A stretch of DNA of 6,567 nt, taken from assembly GCA_016214375.1 (NCBI GenBank), contig JACROQ010000078.1, positions 957-7,523 of the forward strand. The letters are read 5' to 3'. This DNA is from Nitrospirota bacterium. GTDB taxonomy: Bacteria > Nitrospirota > 9FT-COMBO-42-15 > HDB-SIOI813. Within the stretch, counting starts at the first letter, position 1; every line of letters begins with the position of its first letter. The position numbers and the translations under genes were made by a program. The notes under the pieces are model-generated. The model worked only from the letters and a program-made list of their open reading frames with translations, searched no databases and was not told the origin of the DNA. This document shows positions 1 to 6,367 of the stretch, in pieces.

Positions 1-120
1 GAAGAAGGAAGGAGATTTTATTCCAGTAAGATTCCCGCCGCCATCATCAGTACAACCCATTACTTCGATGAGGCCATTCAAAAATTTATTCGACGTGTGT
101 GCTCTGAAAGTCAGCCCTGA
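1..120 (+). CDS. Possible 3' end of an unidentified gene (partial)
   Basis: Frame 1 is open from the left edge to a TGA at 118-120 and would encode about 39 residues. It ends in a plausible amphipathic helix (FDEAIQKFIRR) and a polar tail. I do not recognise a family. The call is weak because the opposite strand in the same codon phase is also open from a GTG at 138 down to the edge. That GTG shares one base with the TAG stop of the DUF486 gene but has no Shine-Dalgarno sequence. First-base purine bias does not separate the two readings. Convergent gene ends separated by 17 nt would be a normal arrangement, so I slightly prefer the plus strand. Either reading could also be chance. Confidence 0.3.
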   Translation, partial: EEGRRFYSSKIPAAIISTTHYFDEAIQKFIRRVCSESQP

Positions 121-137
121 TTTCACTATGTTGTTCA

Positions 138-464
138 CTATTTTTTGAATATGAAAAACACAGCCCCTATCATTAAAAGAAACCCAACCGCATAGTTCCA
201 TCTGAATTCTTCCTTGAGATATAGTATTGAGAACACAGAGAATACGATCAGGGTGATAACCTCCTGGATCGTCTTTAACTGCGCGGCCGAATATTTATAA
301 TGTCCCATACGGTTAGCCGGCACCTGAAAGCAGTACTCCGCAAAGGCGATCAGCCAGCTGATAAAGATGACCTTCCATAAAGGGGATTCTTTATATTTCA
401 GGTGGCCGTACCAGGCAAAGGTCATAAATACATTCGAGATCGTCAGAAGGATCGCTGTCTTCAT
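138..464 (-). CDS. DUF486 / DMT-family small membrane protein
   Basis: This encodes a 108-residue, very hydrophobic protein with four predicted membrane segments at about residues 3-20, 30-47, 66-84 and 90-106. That is the size and topology of the DUF486 family, small relatives of the drug/metabolite transporter superfamily. The N-terminus (NVFMTFAWYGHLK) and the EYCFQVPANRMGH block at 43-55 are what I recall as family hallmarks. It should sit in the inner membrane. Substrate and function are unknown, and a four-helix protein of this kind would be expected to act as a dimer. The start at 464 fits the family N-terminus, although the bases just upstream are AT-rich with no Shine-Dalgarno. It is transcribed divergently from the DUF3842 gene across a 45-bp spacer, so the two need not be related in function. 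Confidence 0.9.
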   Translation of the reverse strand: MKTAILLTISNVFMTFAWYGHLKYKESPLWKVIFISWLIAFAEYCFQVPANRMGHYKYSAAQLKTIQEVITLIVFSVFSILYLKEEFRWNYAVGFLLMIGAVFFIFKK

Positions 465-472
465 TTTTATGA

Positions 473-501
473 TTGAATAAATTTTTTAAAAAGATTATTA
501 T
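473..501 (+). promoter_or_regulatory. Sigma-70-like promoter for the DUF3842 gene
   Basis: TTGAAT at 473-478 (4 of 6 to the -35 consensus) and TATTAT at 496-501 (5 of 6 to the -10 consensus) are separated by exactly 17 bp in an AT-rich divergent spacer. Initiation about 7 nt after the -10 would fall at 508-510, on or next to the ATG at 510, which has no Shine-Dalgarno. Chance matches are common in AT-rich DNA, but position, spacing and the lack of any other room for a promoter support the call. I could not identify a clear promoter for the minus-strand gene in the same spacer. Confidence 0.5.
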
Positions 502-509
502 AACAAGCT

Positions 510-938
510 ATGTCTGCGATTACAATAGCGGTTATAGATGGACAGGGGGGAGGGATAGGGGCCCATATCATCGAGAAGCTCCAAAAGACCCTCCCGGAGT
601 CGTCTTTAGAAAAGATAGAGATTATAGCGCTGGGTACGAATGCGATAGCGACATCCTTGATGATGAAGGCCGGCGCCAATAAGGCTGCAACAGGGGAGAA
701 TTCCATAGTCCATATCAGTAGATCGGCGGATATCATCATCGGTTCCTGGGCCATTACCGTTCCGAACTCTATGCTGGGAGAGCTCACCCCTGTGATGGCT
801 GCAGCTATTTCATCGAGCGGTGCAAAGAAGCTTTTACTCCCGCTTCCTCAGCAGGGGATAGAACTTATCGGGGTCATTCCTGAACCATTTCCACATATGA
901 TCGATAAACTGATTGACAGGATAAAGAGGATACTTTAA
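510..938 (+). CDS. DUF3842 family protein
   Basis: This is a 142-residue soluble protein with no signal peptide or membrane segment. The N-terminus is a beta strand followed by a glycine-rich loop, AVIDGQGGGIG at 7-17, then a helix. This resembles the nucleotide-binding start of a Rossmann-like fold. Further conserved-looking blocks are ALGTNAIAT at 40-48, the GANKAATGENS segment at 55-65 and LPLPQQG at 110-116. These match what I remember of DUF3842, an uncharacterised family from mainly anaerobic bacteria. A biochemical function is not known to me. An in-frame TAA at 501-503 rules out an earlier start. The ATG at 510 has no Shine-Dalgarno but lies just downstream of a promoter-like sequence. 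The CooT-like gene follows after 22 nt, so the two are probably one transcript. Confidence 0.85.
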   Translation: MSAITIAVIDGQGGGIGAHIIEKLQKTLPESSLEKIEIIALGTNAIATSLMMKAGANKAATGENSIVHISRSADIIIGSWAITVPNSMLGELTPVMAAAISSSGAKKLLLPLPQQGIELIGVIPEPFPHMIDKLIDRIKRIL

Positions 939-960
939 TCTATGAAAGGGAGAGACCAAC

Positions 961-1158
961 ATGTGTGAGGCCAGTGTATATCTGCTCAAAGACGACAAAG
1001 AGGAGCTTTTCTTGGACAGTGTGGATATCTTAGAGCCGCAGGAAGGCGGGAAGATCTATTTGAGAAGTCTTGCCGGGGAGCAGAAGATATTGACTGCACG
1101 GATCAAGAGGATCAGGCTCGTGGAGCATAAGATTGTGCTTGAGAAGATAGAGGAGTAG
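961..1158 (+). CDS. CooT-family small nickel-binding protein
   Basis: This 65-residue protein begins MCEASVYL and continues as alternating short beta strands (VDILEPQEG, KIYLRSLAGEQ, RIKRIRLVEHKIVLEKIEE). The length and the cysteine directly after the initiator match CooT of Rhodospirillum rubrum. CooT is a small dimeric protein that binds Ni(II) through Cys2 and assists carbon monoxide dehydrogenase maturation. Many homologues occur in genomes or loci without CO dehydrogenase, and none is visible in this window, so the partner enzyme is unknown. The sequence AAAGGGAGAG at 945-954, about 8 nt before the ATG, supports this start, which also keeps the key Cys at position 2. The gene lies 22 nt after the DUF3842 gene and 48 nt before the aminotransferase. 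Nickel binding is inferred from the family. Confidence 0.8.
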   Translation: MCEASVYLLKDDKEELFLDSVDILEPQEGGKIYLRSLAGEQKILTARIKRIRLVEHKIVLEKIEE

Positions 1159-1206
1159 AGGGTCTTTTTTGGGAGTTACAGGGAGGTCATGGGAGGGAGC
1201 TCTTCT

Positions 1207-2349
1207 ATGGCCTCTTTTAATTTGGGTAATCGGATGAAATTAAATTTCATAGACCTTAAGCGCCAATATCTACAATATAAATCAGAGATTGATCGTGAGA
1301 TCTCCGAGGTGCTGGATACGACTCAGTTTATCATGGGTTCCAAGGTAGCTGAACTGGAAAGGATGCTTGCGGATTATGCAGGGGTGCATTACGGAATTGG
1401 TGTAAGCTCTGGGACAGACGCCCTTCTGCTGGCGCTCATGGCGTATGAGGTCAAGCCCGGTGATGAGATTCTATGCCCCCCGTTTACCTTTGTGGCGACC
1501 GCTGAGGTCGTCTCCCTGCTTGGGGCGAGACCGGTCTTTGTGGATATCGATGAGAAGATGTACAATATCAATCCTTCGCTCATGGAAGATAAGATCACAA
1601 GACGGACAAAGGGGATTATCCCTGTAAGCCTCTACGGTCAGGTGGCGGATATGGACCAGATAAGGGGTGTTGCACAGAAACACGACCTCTTTGTCATTGA
1701 AGACGGCTGCCAGTCCTTTGGGGCAACCTACAAGGGGAAGAGGTCCTGCGGTCTCCCCGATGTCGGGACCACGTCGTTTTTCCCCTCCAAGCCTTTGGGA
1801 TGTTATGGAGACGGGGGGATGGTCTTTACGGATGATGAGGTGATTGCCAAAAGGATACAGAGCCTGAGGAATCACGGGCAGGAGAGGCGATACCAGCATA
1901 AATACATTGGTATCAATGGAAGATTGGACACTATTCAGGCCGCGGTCCTCATTGCAAAATTCCGGCATCTGGAAGAGGAGATCAAGTTAAGGGAGAACAA
2001 GGGCGCCTATTATACAGAGGGCCTTAAGGATATGGTGGTCACCCCATACATTGAAGGTCATAACACCTCTGTCTATGCCCAGTATTCCATCAGGACAGAC
2101 AGGAGAGATGACCTGAGTGATTACCTGAACAGTAAAGGGGTCCCCACAGCCATTCATTATCCTGTGCCCCTCCATCTTCAGGAGGCCTTTGATTATTTGG
2201 GCTGCAAAGAGGGTGATTTTCCTATAAGTGAAAAGGTCTCAAAGGAGATCGTCTCTCTTCCGATGTCCCCATTTATTACTCAGGATGAGCAGGACTATGT
2301 GATTGAGATGGTGAGGGGATTCTTGAAAGGGACCAAAGGCAATGGATAA
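1207..2349 (+). CDS. DegT/DnrJ/EryC1/StrS aminotransferase, WbpE-like (nucleotide-sugar 3-aminotransferase)
   Basis: This is a fold-type I PLP enzyme of 380 residues that should transfer an amino group, normally from glutamate, to a keto nucleotide sugar. Visible landmarks are SSGTDAL at 67-73 (cofactor phosphate region), EDGCQSFGA at 165-173 (Asp166 facing the PLP ring) and SFFPSKPLGCYGDGG at 190-204, where Lys195 is the expected Schiff-base lysine. NGRLDTIQAA at 237-246 and HYPVPLH at 317-323 are also typical. The FIDLK start, the IPVSLYGQ block and the PSKPLGCYGDGG block closely resemble Pseudomonas WbpE, which aminates UDP-3-keto-GlcNAcA. The other enzymes of that route are absent here, so the substrate is inferred. 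Start choice: GGGAGGGAG at 1191-1199 is well spaced for the ATG at 1207. An ATG at 1189 has its GGAGG too close, and the family alignment begins at an ATG at 1234. The 3' end overlaps the next gene by 8 bp. Confidence 0.92.
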   Translation: MASFNLGNRMKLNFIDLKRQYLQYKSEIDREISEVLDTTQFIMGSKVAELERMLADYAGVHYGIGVSSGTDALLLALMAYEVKPGDEILCPPFTFVATAEVVSLLGARPVFVDIDEKMYNINPSLMEDKITRRTKGIIPVSLYGQVADMDQIRGVAQKHDLFVIEDGCQSFGATYKGKRSCGLPDVGTTSFFPSKPLGCYGDGGMVFTDDEVIAKRIQSLRNHGQERRYQHKYIGINGRLDTIQAAVLIAKFRHLEEEIKLRENKGAYYTEGLKDMVVTPYIEGHNTSVYAQYSIRTDRRDDLSDYLNSKGVPTAIHYPVPLHLQEAFDYLGCKEGDFPISEKVSKEIVSLPMSPFITQDEQDYVIEMVRGFLKGTKGNG

Positions 2350-3787
2350 CCTGTACGCCGTCATTATGGCCGGGGGGAGCGGCACACGCTTCTGGCCTTT
2401 GAGCAGGGAGGCCATGCCAAAGCAGTTACTCCGGATCGACGGCGGGGAGACGCTGATACAGCAGACGATAGCAAGGGTAAGTCCGCTCGTGCCGACAGAC
2501 CGCATCTACATCGTTACAAACAAGAATCATGCTGAGCCGATAAGATTTCAGGTGCCGGAGATCAGGAAAGAGAACTACATCATAGAGCCTGTTGCAAAAA
2601 ACACCGCAGCCGCAATCGGCCTTGCCGCCATCCATATCAACCATCACAATCCCGATGGGGTCATGGCTGTGCTCGCCGCTGATCATGTCATCAGGCATAA
2701 AGACCAATTCCTTGAGACATTGAAGAATGCATCCGGGATAGCAAAGTCAGGTTATCTTGTGACCATAGGGATCAGGCCGACCAGACCTGAAACAGGGTAT
2801 GGGTATATCGAGGCAGGAGAGAAGTTAGAAATCAGAAGTCAGAAGTCAGAAACTGAGGAAGCAGATGCGCCTATCGCATTTAGGGTGCTACGGTTTGTTG
2901 AGAAACCGGATATTGAGACAGCAAGGGCTTATGTAGAAGCCGGTTCTTACTACTGGAACAGCGGCATGTTCGTCTGGCGGGCCGGGGTTATCCTGGAAGA
3001 GATTGGCCGGCACATGGTCCCCCTCTATAAAGGTCTTAAAAAGATTGAATCTTCTTTCGGCAAAGGGACTGAGGAGTCCGTAACAGGGGAGGTCTTTCCC
3101 AAATTAGAATCCATCTCTATCGATTACGCTGTCATGGAGAAGTCTGACAAGGTCGTTGTAGTACCTGCTGACCTCGGGTGGAATGATGTAGGGAGTTGGA
3201 CAGCACTGGATAAGATCTCCAACAGGGATGCCAACGGGAATGTGATCACAGGGAATGTCGTGGACGTCGACAGTAAGGATTCCATTATCTATGCTGCCAA
3301 CAGGCTTGTGGCCACTCTGGGCCTGAAGGACACGGTGGTTGTAGATACAGAGGATGCGACACTGGTCTGCCGGAAGGACAGGGCCCAGGATGTTAAAAAG
3401 ATAGTGGCAGAGCTGAAAAGACGGGGGGCTGAAGAGCGCGTGACGCACAGGACTGTGGTCAGGCCGTGGGGCTCCTATACGCTCCTCGAAAAGGGTGAGC
3501 GATACAAGATAAAACGGATCGTGGTCAATCCAGGGGCAAGGCTTTCGCTTCAGATGCATCATCACCGGAGTGAACACTGGGTGGTGGTATCAGGCACGGC
3601 CCGGGTCCGGCGGGGGGAAGAGGTATTCTTTGTGAATCCCAATGAGAGTACCTACATTTCCATGGAGATGAAGCACAGGTTGGAGAATCCCGGCAAGATA
3701 CCCCTTCAGCTCATTGAGGTCCAGAATGGTGAATATCTTGAAGAGGATGATATTATCCGGTTTGATGATGAATACGGGAGGGAGTGA
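2342..3787 (+). CDS. manC: Bifunctional mannose-1-phosphate guanylyltransferase / mannose-6-phosphate isomerase (type II)
   Basis: This 481-residue cytoplasmic enzyme has the AlgA/ManC/WbpW architecture. It should perform two steps to GDP-mannose: fructose-6-P to mannose-6-P, and mannose-1-P plus GTP to GDP-mannose. The N-terminal nucleotidyltransferase domain (about 1-290) shows GGSGTRFWPLSRE at 11-23 with PKQ at 26-28, AADH at 112-115, FVEKP at 185-189, WNSGMF at 205-210 and GWNDVGSW at 279-286. The C-terminal cupin (about 370-481) shows RPWG at 374-377, the metal-binding QMHHHRSEHWVVVSGTA at 404-420 and EVQNGEYLEEDDIIRFDDEYGR near the end, so both activities look intact. The start overlaps the aminotransferase stop by 8 bp (ATGGATAA), with AAAGGGA 9 nt upstream, suggesting translational coupling. 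A short insertion at about 160-172 comes from a heptanucleotide repeat. The stop codon abuts a palindromic element. Confidence 0.95.
   Translation: MDNLYAVIMAGGSGTRFWPLSREAMPKQLLRIDGGETLIQQTIARVSPLVPTDRIYIVTNKNHAEPIRFQVPEIRKENYIIEPVAKNTAAAIGLAAIHINHHNPDGVMAVLAADHVIRHKDQFLETLKNASGIAKSGYLVTIGIRPTRPETGYGYIEAGEKLEIRSQKSETEEADAPIAFRVLRFVEKPDIETARAYVEAGSYYWNSGMFVWRAGVILEEIGRHMVPLYKGLKKIESSFGKGTEESVTGEVFPKLESISIDYAVMEKSDKVVVVPADLGWNDVGSWTALDKISNRDANGNVITGNVVDVDSKDSIIYAANRLVATLGLKDTVVVDTEDATLVCRKDRAQDVKKIVAELKRRGAEERVTHRTVVRPWGSYTLLEKGERYKIKRIVVNPGARLSLQMHHHRSEHWVVVSGTARVRRGEEVFFVNPNESTYISMEMKHRLENPGKIPLQLIEVQNGEYLEEDDIIRFDDEYGRE
2820..2854 (+). repeat. Tandem heptanucleotide repeat inside the manC coding region
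   Basis: Five consecutive 7-bp units with consensus AGAAGTC fill these 35 bases. Units 3 and 4 are exact, units 1 and 2 differ by one base, and unit 5 (AGAAACT) is the most diverged. They encode a polar stretch around EKLEIRSQKSET, between the TGYGYIE strand and the FVEKP motif of the nucleotidyltransferase domain. Because 7 is not a multiple of 3, gain or loss of single units would shift the frame; only changes of three units preserve it. Confidence 0.85.
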
Positions 3788-3914
3788 AGTTGACGCTGAA
3801 AAATGCCCATCTGCGGCGTCAGGACTGCGGGTTCTTCGCCTCAACGTACAGGAAGTACGCCTCGGCTCGAACCCTTGTCCTTCCTTGCACCTGGGCATTT
3901 TTGAGCGTCAACTT
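3787..3914. repeat. 128-bp imperfect palindrome, REP/MITE-like element
   Basis: The outer arms 3787-3808 and 3893-3914 are inverted copies matching at 21 of 22 positions (the one mismatch is at 3798/3903). The centre is CGTAC at 3845-3849, an AGGAA loop, and GTACG at 3855-3859, nearly on the symmetry axis of the outer arms. Partly matching inner segments lie between, including GGGTTC at 3829-3834 against GAACCC at 3869-3874. TGACGC at 3791-3796 can also pair locally with GCGTCA at 3816-3821, giving alternative folds. The left end begins on the last base of the manC stop codon. No protein-like frame is evident inside, and I see no clear target-site duplication. The structure suggests a non-autonomous palindromic repeat. 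No T-run follows the right arm, so it is not a standard terminator. Confidence 0.8.
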
Positions 3915-3946
3915 GGCTGACAATGTTAGTTAGGAGGAAGTGACTT

Positions 3947-5428
3947 ATGGTTTCACCTAAAATTTTCAGGGAATATGACATCAGGGGGGTTGTGGGTGAG
4001 GATCTTACGAAAGATACCGCACGCCTGATTGGTTGGGCCTTTGTCAGATATCTGTCAGAGGCCAAACGGCTCCCGCCCTCTAAGGCTGCGGAACTTACAA
4101 TGGCAGTCGGCCGGGATGTACGGCTCCACTCGGAGATGCTCTGCAATGGGCTGATCGATGGAATCACCTCTGCCGGGGCCCGTGTCATTGATGTCGGGGT
4201 ATGTCCGACACCGCTTGTATACTTTTCGCTCTATAATATTAATGTGGATGGCGGCGTCATGATTACAGGGAGCCATAATCCACCTGAGTTCAATGGATTT
4301 AAACTCTGTGCCGGGAAAGAGGCGCTCCATGGGGATTCTATTCAGGAGATACTGCGGATTATCGAGAGGGAGAAACCGGCCTTTGACACGTCCGGAGGCG
4401 CACGGCTGATCGAAAAGGTCGCATACACCGAGATCATCCCATCCTATCTTGCGTATCTCAAAGAGCAATTTGTCTTTCCAGATCAGGTTATAAAGCCTGC
4501 GATAAAGGTCGTTGTGGATTCAGGCAACGGGACTGCAGGGGTGATAGCCCCTGCCATATTACGGGAGATGGGGTGTGAGGTGATCGAGCTCTATTCGCAA
4601 CCGGACGGCCGGTTTCCAAATCATCCTCCGGATCCGACCGTTCCCGAAAATCTTGAAGACCTTATTAAATCAGTAAGGCAAAACAATGCGGATCTCGGCG
4701 TGGCCTATGATGGAGATGCGGACAGGATCGGCGTGGTAGATGAAACAGGGGACATCATATGGGGTGACCGGCTGATGATTATCTATGCCAGAGAGATATT
4801 GAAGGAATGGCCCGGAGGGACCGTCGTCTCTGAGGTCAAGGCCTCACAGGTCTTATACGATGCAGTAGAAAAGTCCGGCGGGAATCCGATCATGTGGAAG
4901 GCCGGGCATTCGCTCATCAAGGCCAAAATGCGGGAGGTAGAGGCCGTCCTTGGCGGCGAGGTCAGCGGCCATATCTTCTTTGCAGACCGGTTCTATGGAT
5001 ATGATGATGCCATATATGCCACCTGCAGGCTGATAGAGATCTTAAGAAGAGAACGGCCGGCAAGGGACAAAAAGGGAGAAGAGAAGAGGGGGGTAAGCTT
5101 CCTGCTGGAAGGGGTCCCGGTCACCTATACAACGCCGGAGATCAGGATCCCCTGTCCTGACGAAAAGAAGTTTCATGTAGTTGAAGAGATCCAGAGATTA
5201 TTCTCTTCCCCGGGTTCCCGGCCCAAGACCCCTGGCAGCCTTCACATCAAAGATGTGATCACCGTCGATGGCGTTCGCGTTGTGTTTGATAATGGCTGGG
5301 GGCTCATACGCCCCTCCAATACCCAGCCGGTCTTAGTCCTGCGGTATGAGGCAGACACCGAAGGACGGTTGTCTGAGATCAGGACATTTATGGAGAATGT
5401 GTTGAAGGAGCGGTTAGCCTCAGCCTGA
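3947..5428 (+). CDS. manB: Phosphomannomutase / phosphoglucomutase
   Basis: This is an alpha-D-phosphohexomutase of 493 residues that should interconvert mannose-6-P and mannose-1-P (possibly also the glucose phosphates), supplying the substrate of the upstream guanylyltransferase. The four active-site elements are present in order: the phosphoserine loop TGSHNPPEFNG at 108-117 (Ser109), the metal-binding DGDADR at 255-260, the sugar-recognition GEVSGH at 337-342 and the phosphate-binding RPSNTQP at 455-461. These are the hallmarks of AlgC-type enzymes. It is some 30 residues longer than typical AlgC; the extra length appears to lie in charged or proline-rich stretches near 368-383 and 418-431. 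AGGAGG at 3932-3937 sits 9 nt before the ATG. It shares direction with manC but is separated by 159 bp carrying the palindromic element. Its last 41 bp overlap the convergent DUF362 gene. Confidence 0.94.
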   Translation: MVSPKIFREYDIRGVVGEDLTKDTARLIGWAFVRYLSEAKRLPPSKAAELTMAVGRDVRLHSEMLCNGLIDGITSAGARVIDVGVCPTPLVYFSLYNINVDGGVMITGSHNPPEFNGFKLCAGKEALHGDSIQEILRIIEREKPAFDTSGGARLIEKVAYTEIIPSYLAYLKEQFVFPDQVIKPAIKVVVDSGNGTAGVIAPAILREMGCEVIELYSQPDGRFPNHPPDPTVPENLEDLIKSVRQNNADLGVAYDGDADRIGVVDETGDIIWGDRLMIIYAREILKEWPGGTVVSEVKASQVLYDAVEKSGGNPIMWKAGHSLIKAKMREVEAVLGGEVSGHIFFADRFYGYDDAIYATCRLIEILRRERPARDKKGEEKRGVSFLLEGVPVTYTTPEIRIPCPDEKKFHVVEEIQRLFSSPGSRPKTPGSLHIKDVITVDGVRVVFDNGWGLIRPSNTQPVLVLRYEADTEGRLSEIRTFMENVLKERLASA

Positions 5429-6353
5429 GGTGTTTCAGTACACTGAAGGCAATCCTGATGAGATCAAACCGGATGGGTTCCCTGTGCGGCAGGAGAAAAG
5501 CCTTATCAACGAAAAGCCCCAGCGGAGTGCCCATCATCTCGATCCCGTTGAGATCAATGTCTCTGTTATAATATTCCCTAAGGGCGGCAAGTGTCTCGAC
5601 AGAAGAGACTGGAAGACCTATGATCTCACAGAGCACCCTGTCCAGCGGGAGACCGTCCACCGAGGCGGCTATCAGACCGAGCTGTTTTGGCTGTCCACTG
5701 ACAGGCCCATTCCCCTCCATAGCCACAATGCCATCTATGATGTGGAGTGCGGGGTTCAGGATGTGATACACATCCAGGAGCATCTTTCCGAACCGGTGAT
5801 CTTTGTCCCCTGCCCTGAAGTGCCAGAGGGGCTTTCGTTTTCCGACCACACATCCAAAAAGGTTTTTTACGGCGCCTGTAAACCCTGCCTGTACATGGGT
5901 CTTTAACTTGGGGAGGTTGATGATCTTATCCGCCTCTACTGCAGTCCGGTCGATGGAGATACCCTTTATCCAGGAGCCCTGGACAGGAACATATACAGGA
6001 TTATTAAATGGGACAAGGGGGATACCATATCGTTTACAGATATCCGTAATCCCGGTCGGTAATGCGACAGCCGGCAGATCTCCAAAGGCCGGGCTGTCCC
6101 CGATAAAAGGGCGGCCCCCGCAGTCGAGCGCCAGACGCACAACCGCCTCAACAACAGCAGGGTGGGTCGTTGCACAGACCTCCGGTGGCACTCCTTTGAT
6201 GAGGTTCGGTTTGATCAAGACCTGGTCTCCTGGGAAGACAAACCGTCCGATTCCTCCAAGAGGGTCTACAGCGGTCTGAAGCGCCTTGGAGACATTTCCT
6301 ATCTCGTAATCCTGGCAGTTGGATAAGACGACAGTGTGCGGCCCTTTGACCAA
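5388..6353 (-). CDS. DUF362 domain-containing protein
   Basis: This 321-residue protein carries typical DUF362 blocks: VLIKPNL at 45-51, TTHP at 62-65, GDSP at 85-88, NLPKLKTH at 146-153, GAVKNLFGCVVG at 160-171 and DGIVAMEGNGPVSG at 207-220. Some DUF362 proteins end in a cysteine-rich 4Fe-4S ferredoxin domain; none is present here, so a redox role cannot be assumed. Function is unknown. The start is TTG at 6353-6351, preceded by the purine-rich AGGGAAGGGGAAGAG. The frame stays open upstream into hemW, but no ATG or GTG nearby competes and the family-like sequence begins shortly after the TTG. The stop TAA lies inside the mutase gene, so the final residues (about APSTHSP and several before) are read from its antisense strand. 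It follows hemW by 14 nt and is probably co-transcribed with it. Confidence 0.88.
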   Translation of the reverse strand: MVKGPHTVVLSNCQDYEIGNVSKALQTAVDPLGGIGRFVFPGDQVLIKPNLIKGVPPEVCATTHPAVVEAVVRLALDCGGRPFIGDSPAFGDLPAVALPTGITDICKRYGIPLVPFNNPVYVPVQGSWIKGISIDRTAVEADKIINLPKLKTHVQAGFTGAVKNLFGCVVGKRKPLWHFRAGDKDHRFGKMLLDVYHILNPALHIIDGIVAMEGNGPVSGQPKQLGLIAASVDGLPLDRVLCEIIGLPVSSVETLAALREYYNRDIDLNGIEMMGTPLGLFVDKAFLLPHREPIRFDLIRIAFSVLKHLRLRLTAPSTHSP

Positions 6354-6367
6354 ACTCTTCCCCTTCC

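Noticed and set aside
474..479. TATTCA on the minus strand as a -10 box for the DUF486 gene
   Set aside because: No -35-like hexamer occurs at 16-18 bp spacing, so it cannot be told from AT-rich background.
1161..1170. T-run after the CooT gene as a terminator
   Set aside because: No GC-rich hairpin precedes it, and the purine-rich sequence upstream does not self-pair.
1471..1968. 165-residue minus-strand open frame opposite the aminotransferase
   Set aside because: Antisense shadow; the plus strand carries all the PLP-enzyme motifs.
2820..2854. CRISPR-like array
   Set aside because: Units are 7 bp and directly abutting with no spacers; it is a simple tandem repeat within a gene.
3104..3577. 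157-residue minus-strand open frame opposite manC
   Set aside because: Antisense shadow with His/Pro-rich, unrecognisable sequence; the plus frame has the full ManC motif set.
3787..3914. Intrinsic terminator after manC
   Set aside because: The stem is far longer than a typical terminator and no T-run follows the right arm; the only T-run lies inside the stem.
3714..3920. 68-residue plus-strand frame spanning the manC end and the palindrome
   Set aside because: Out of frame with manC, no ribosome site, and most of it is translation of the palindromic repeat.
5430..5906. 158-residue plus-strand open frame opposite the DUF362 gene, and a similar one at 5803-6279
   Set aside because: Both lie wholly antisense to the clear DUF362 coding frame and show no family motifs.
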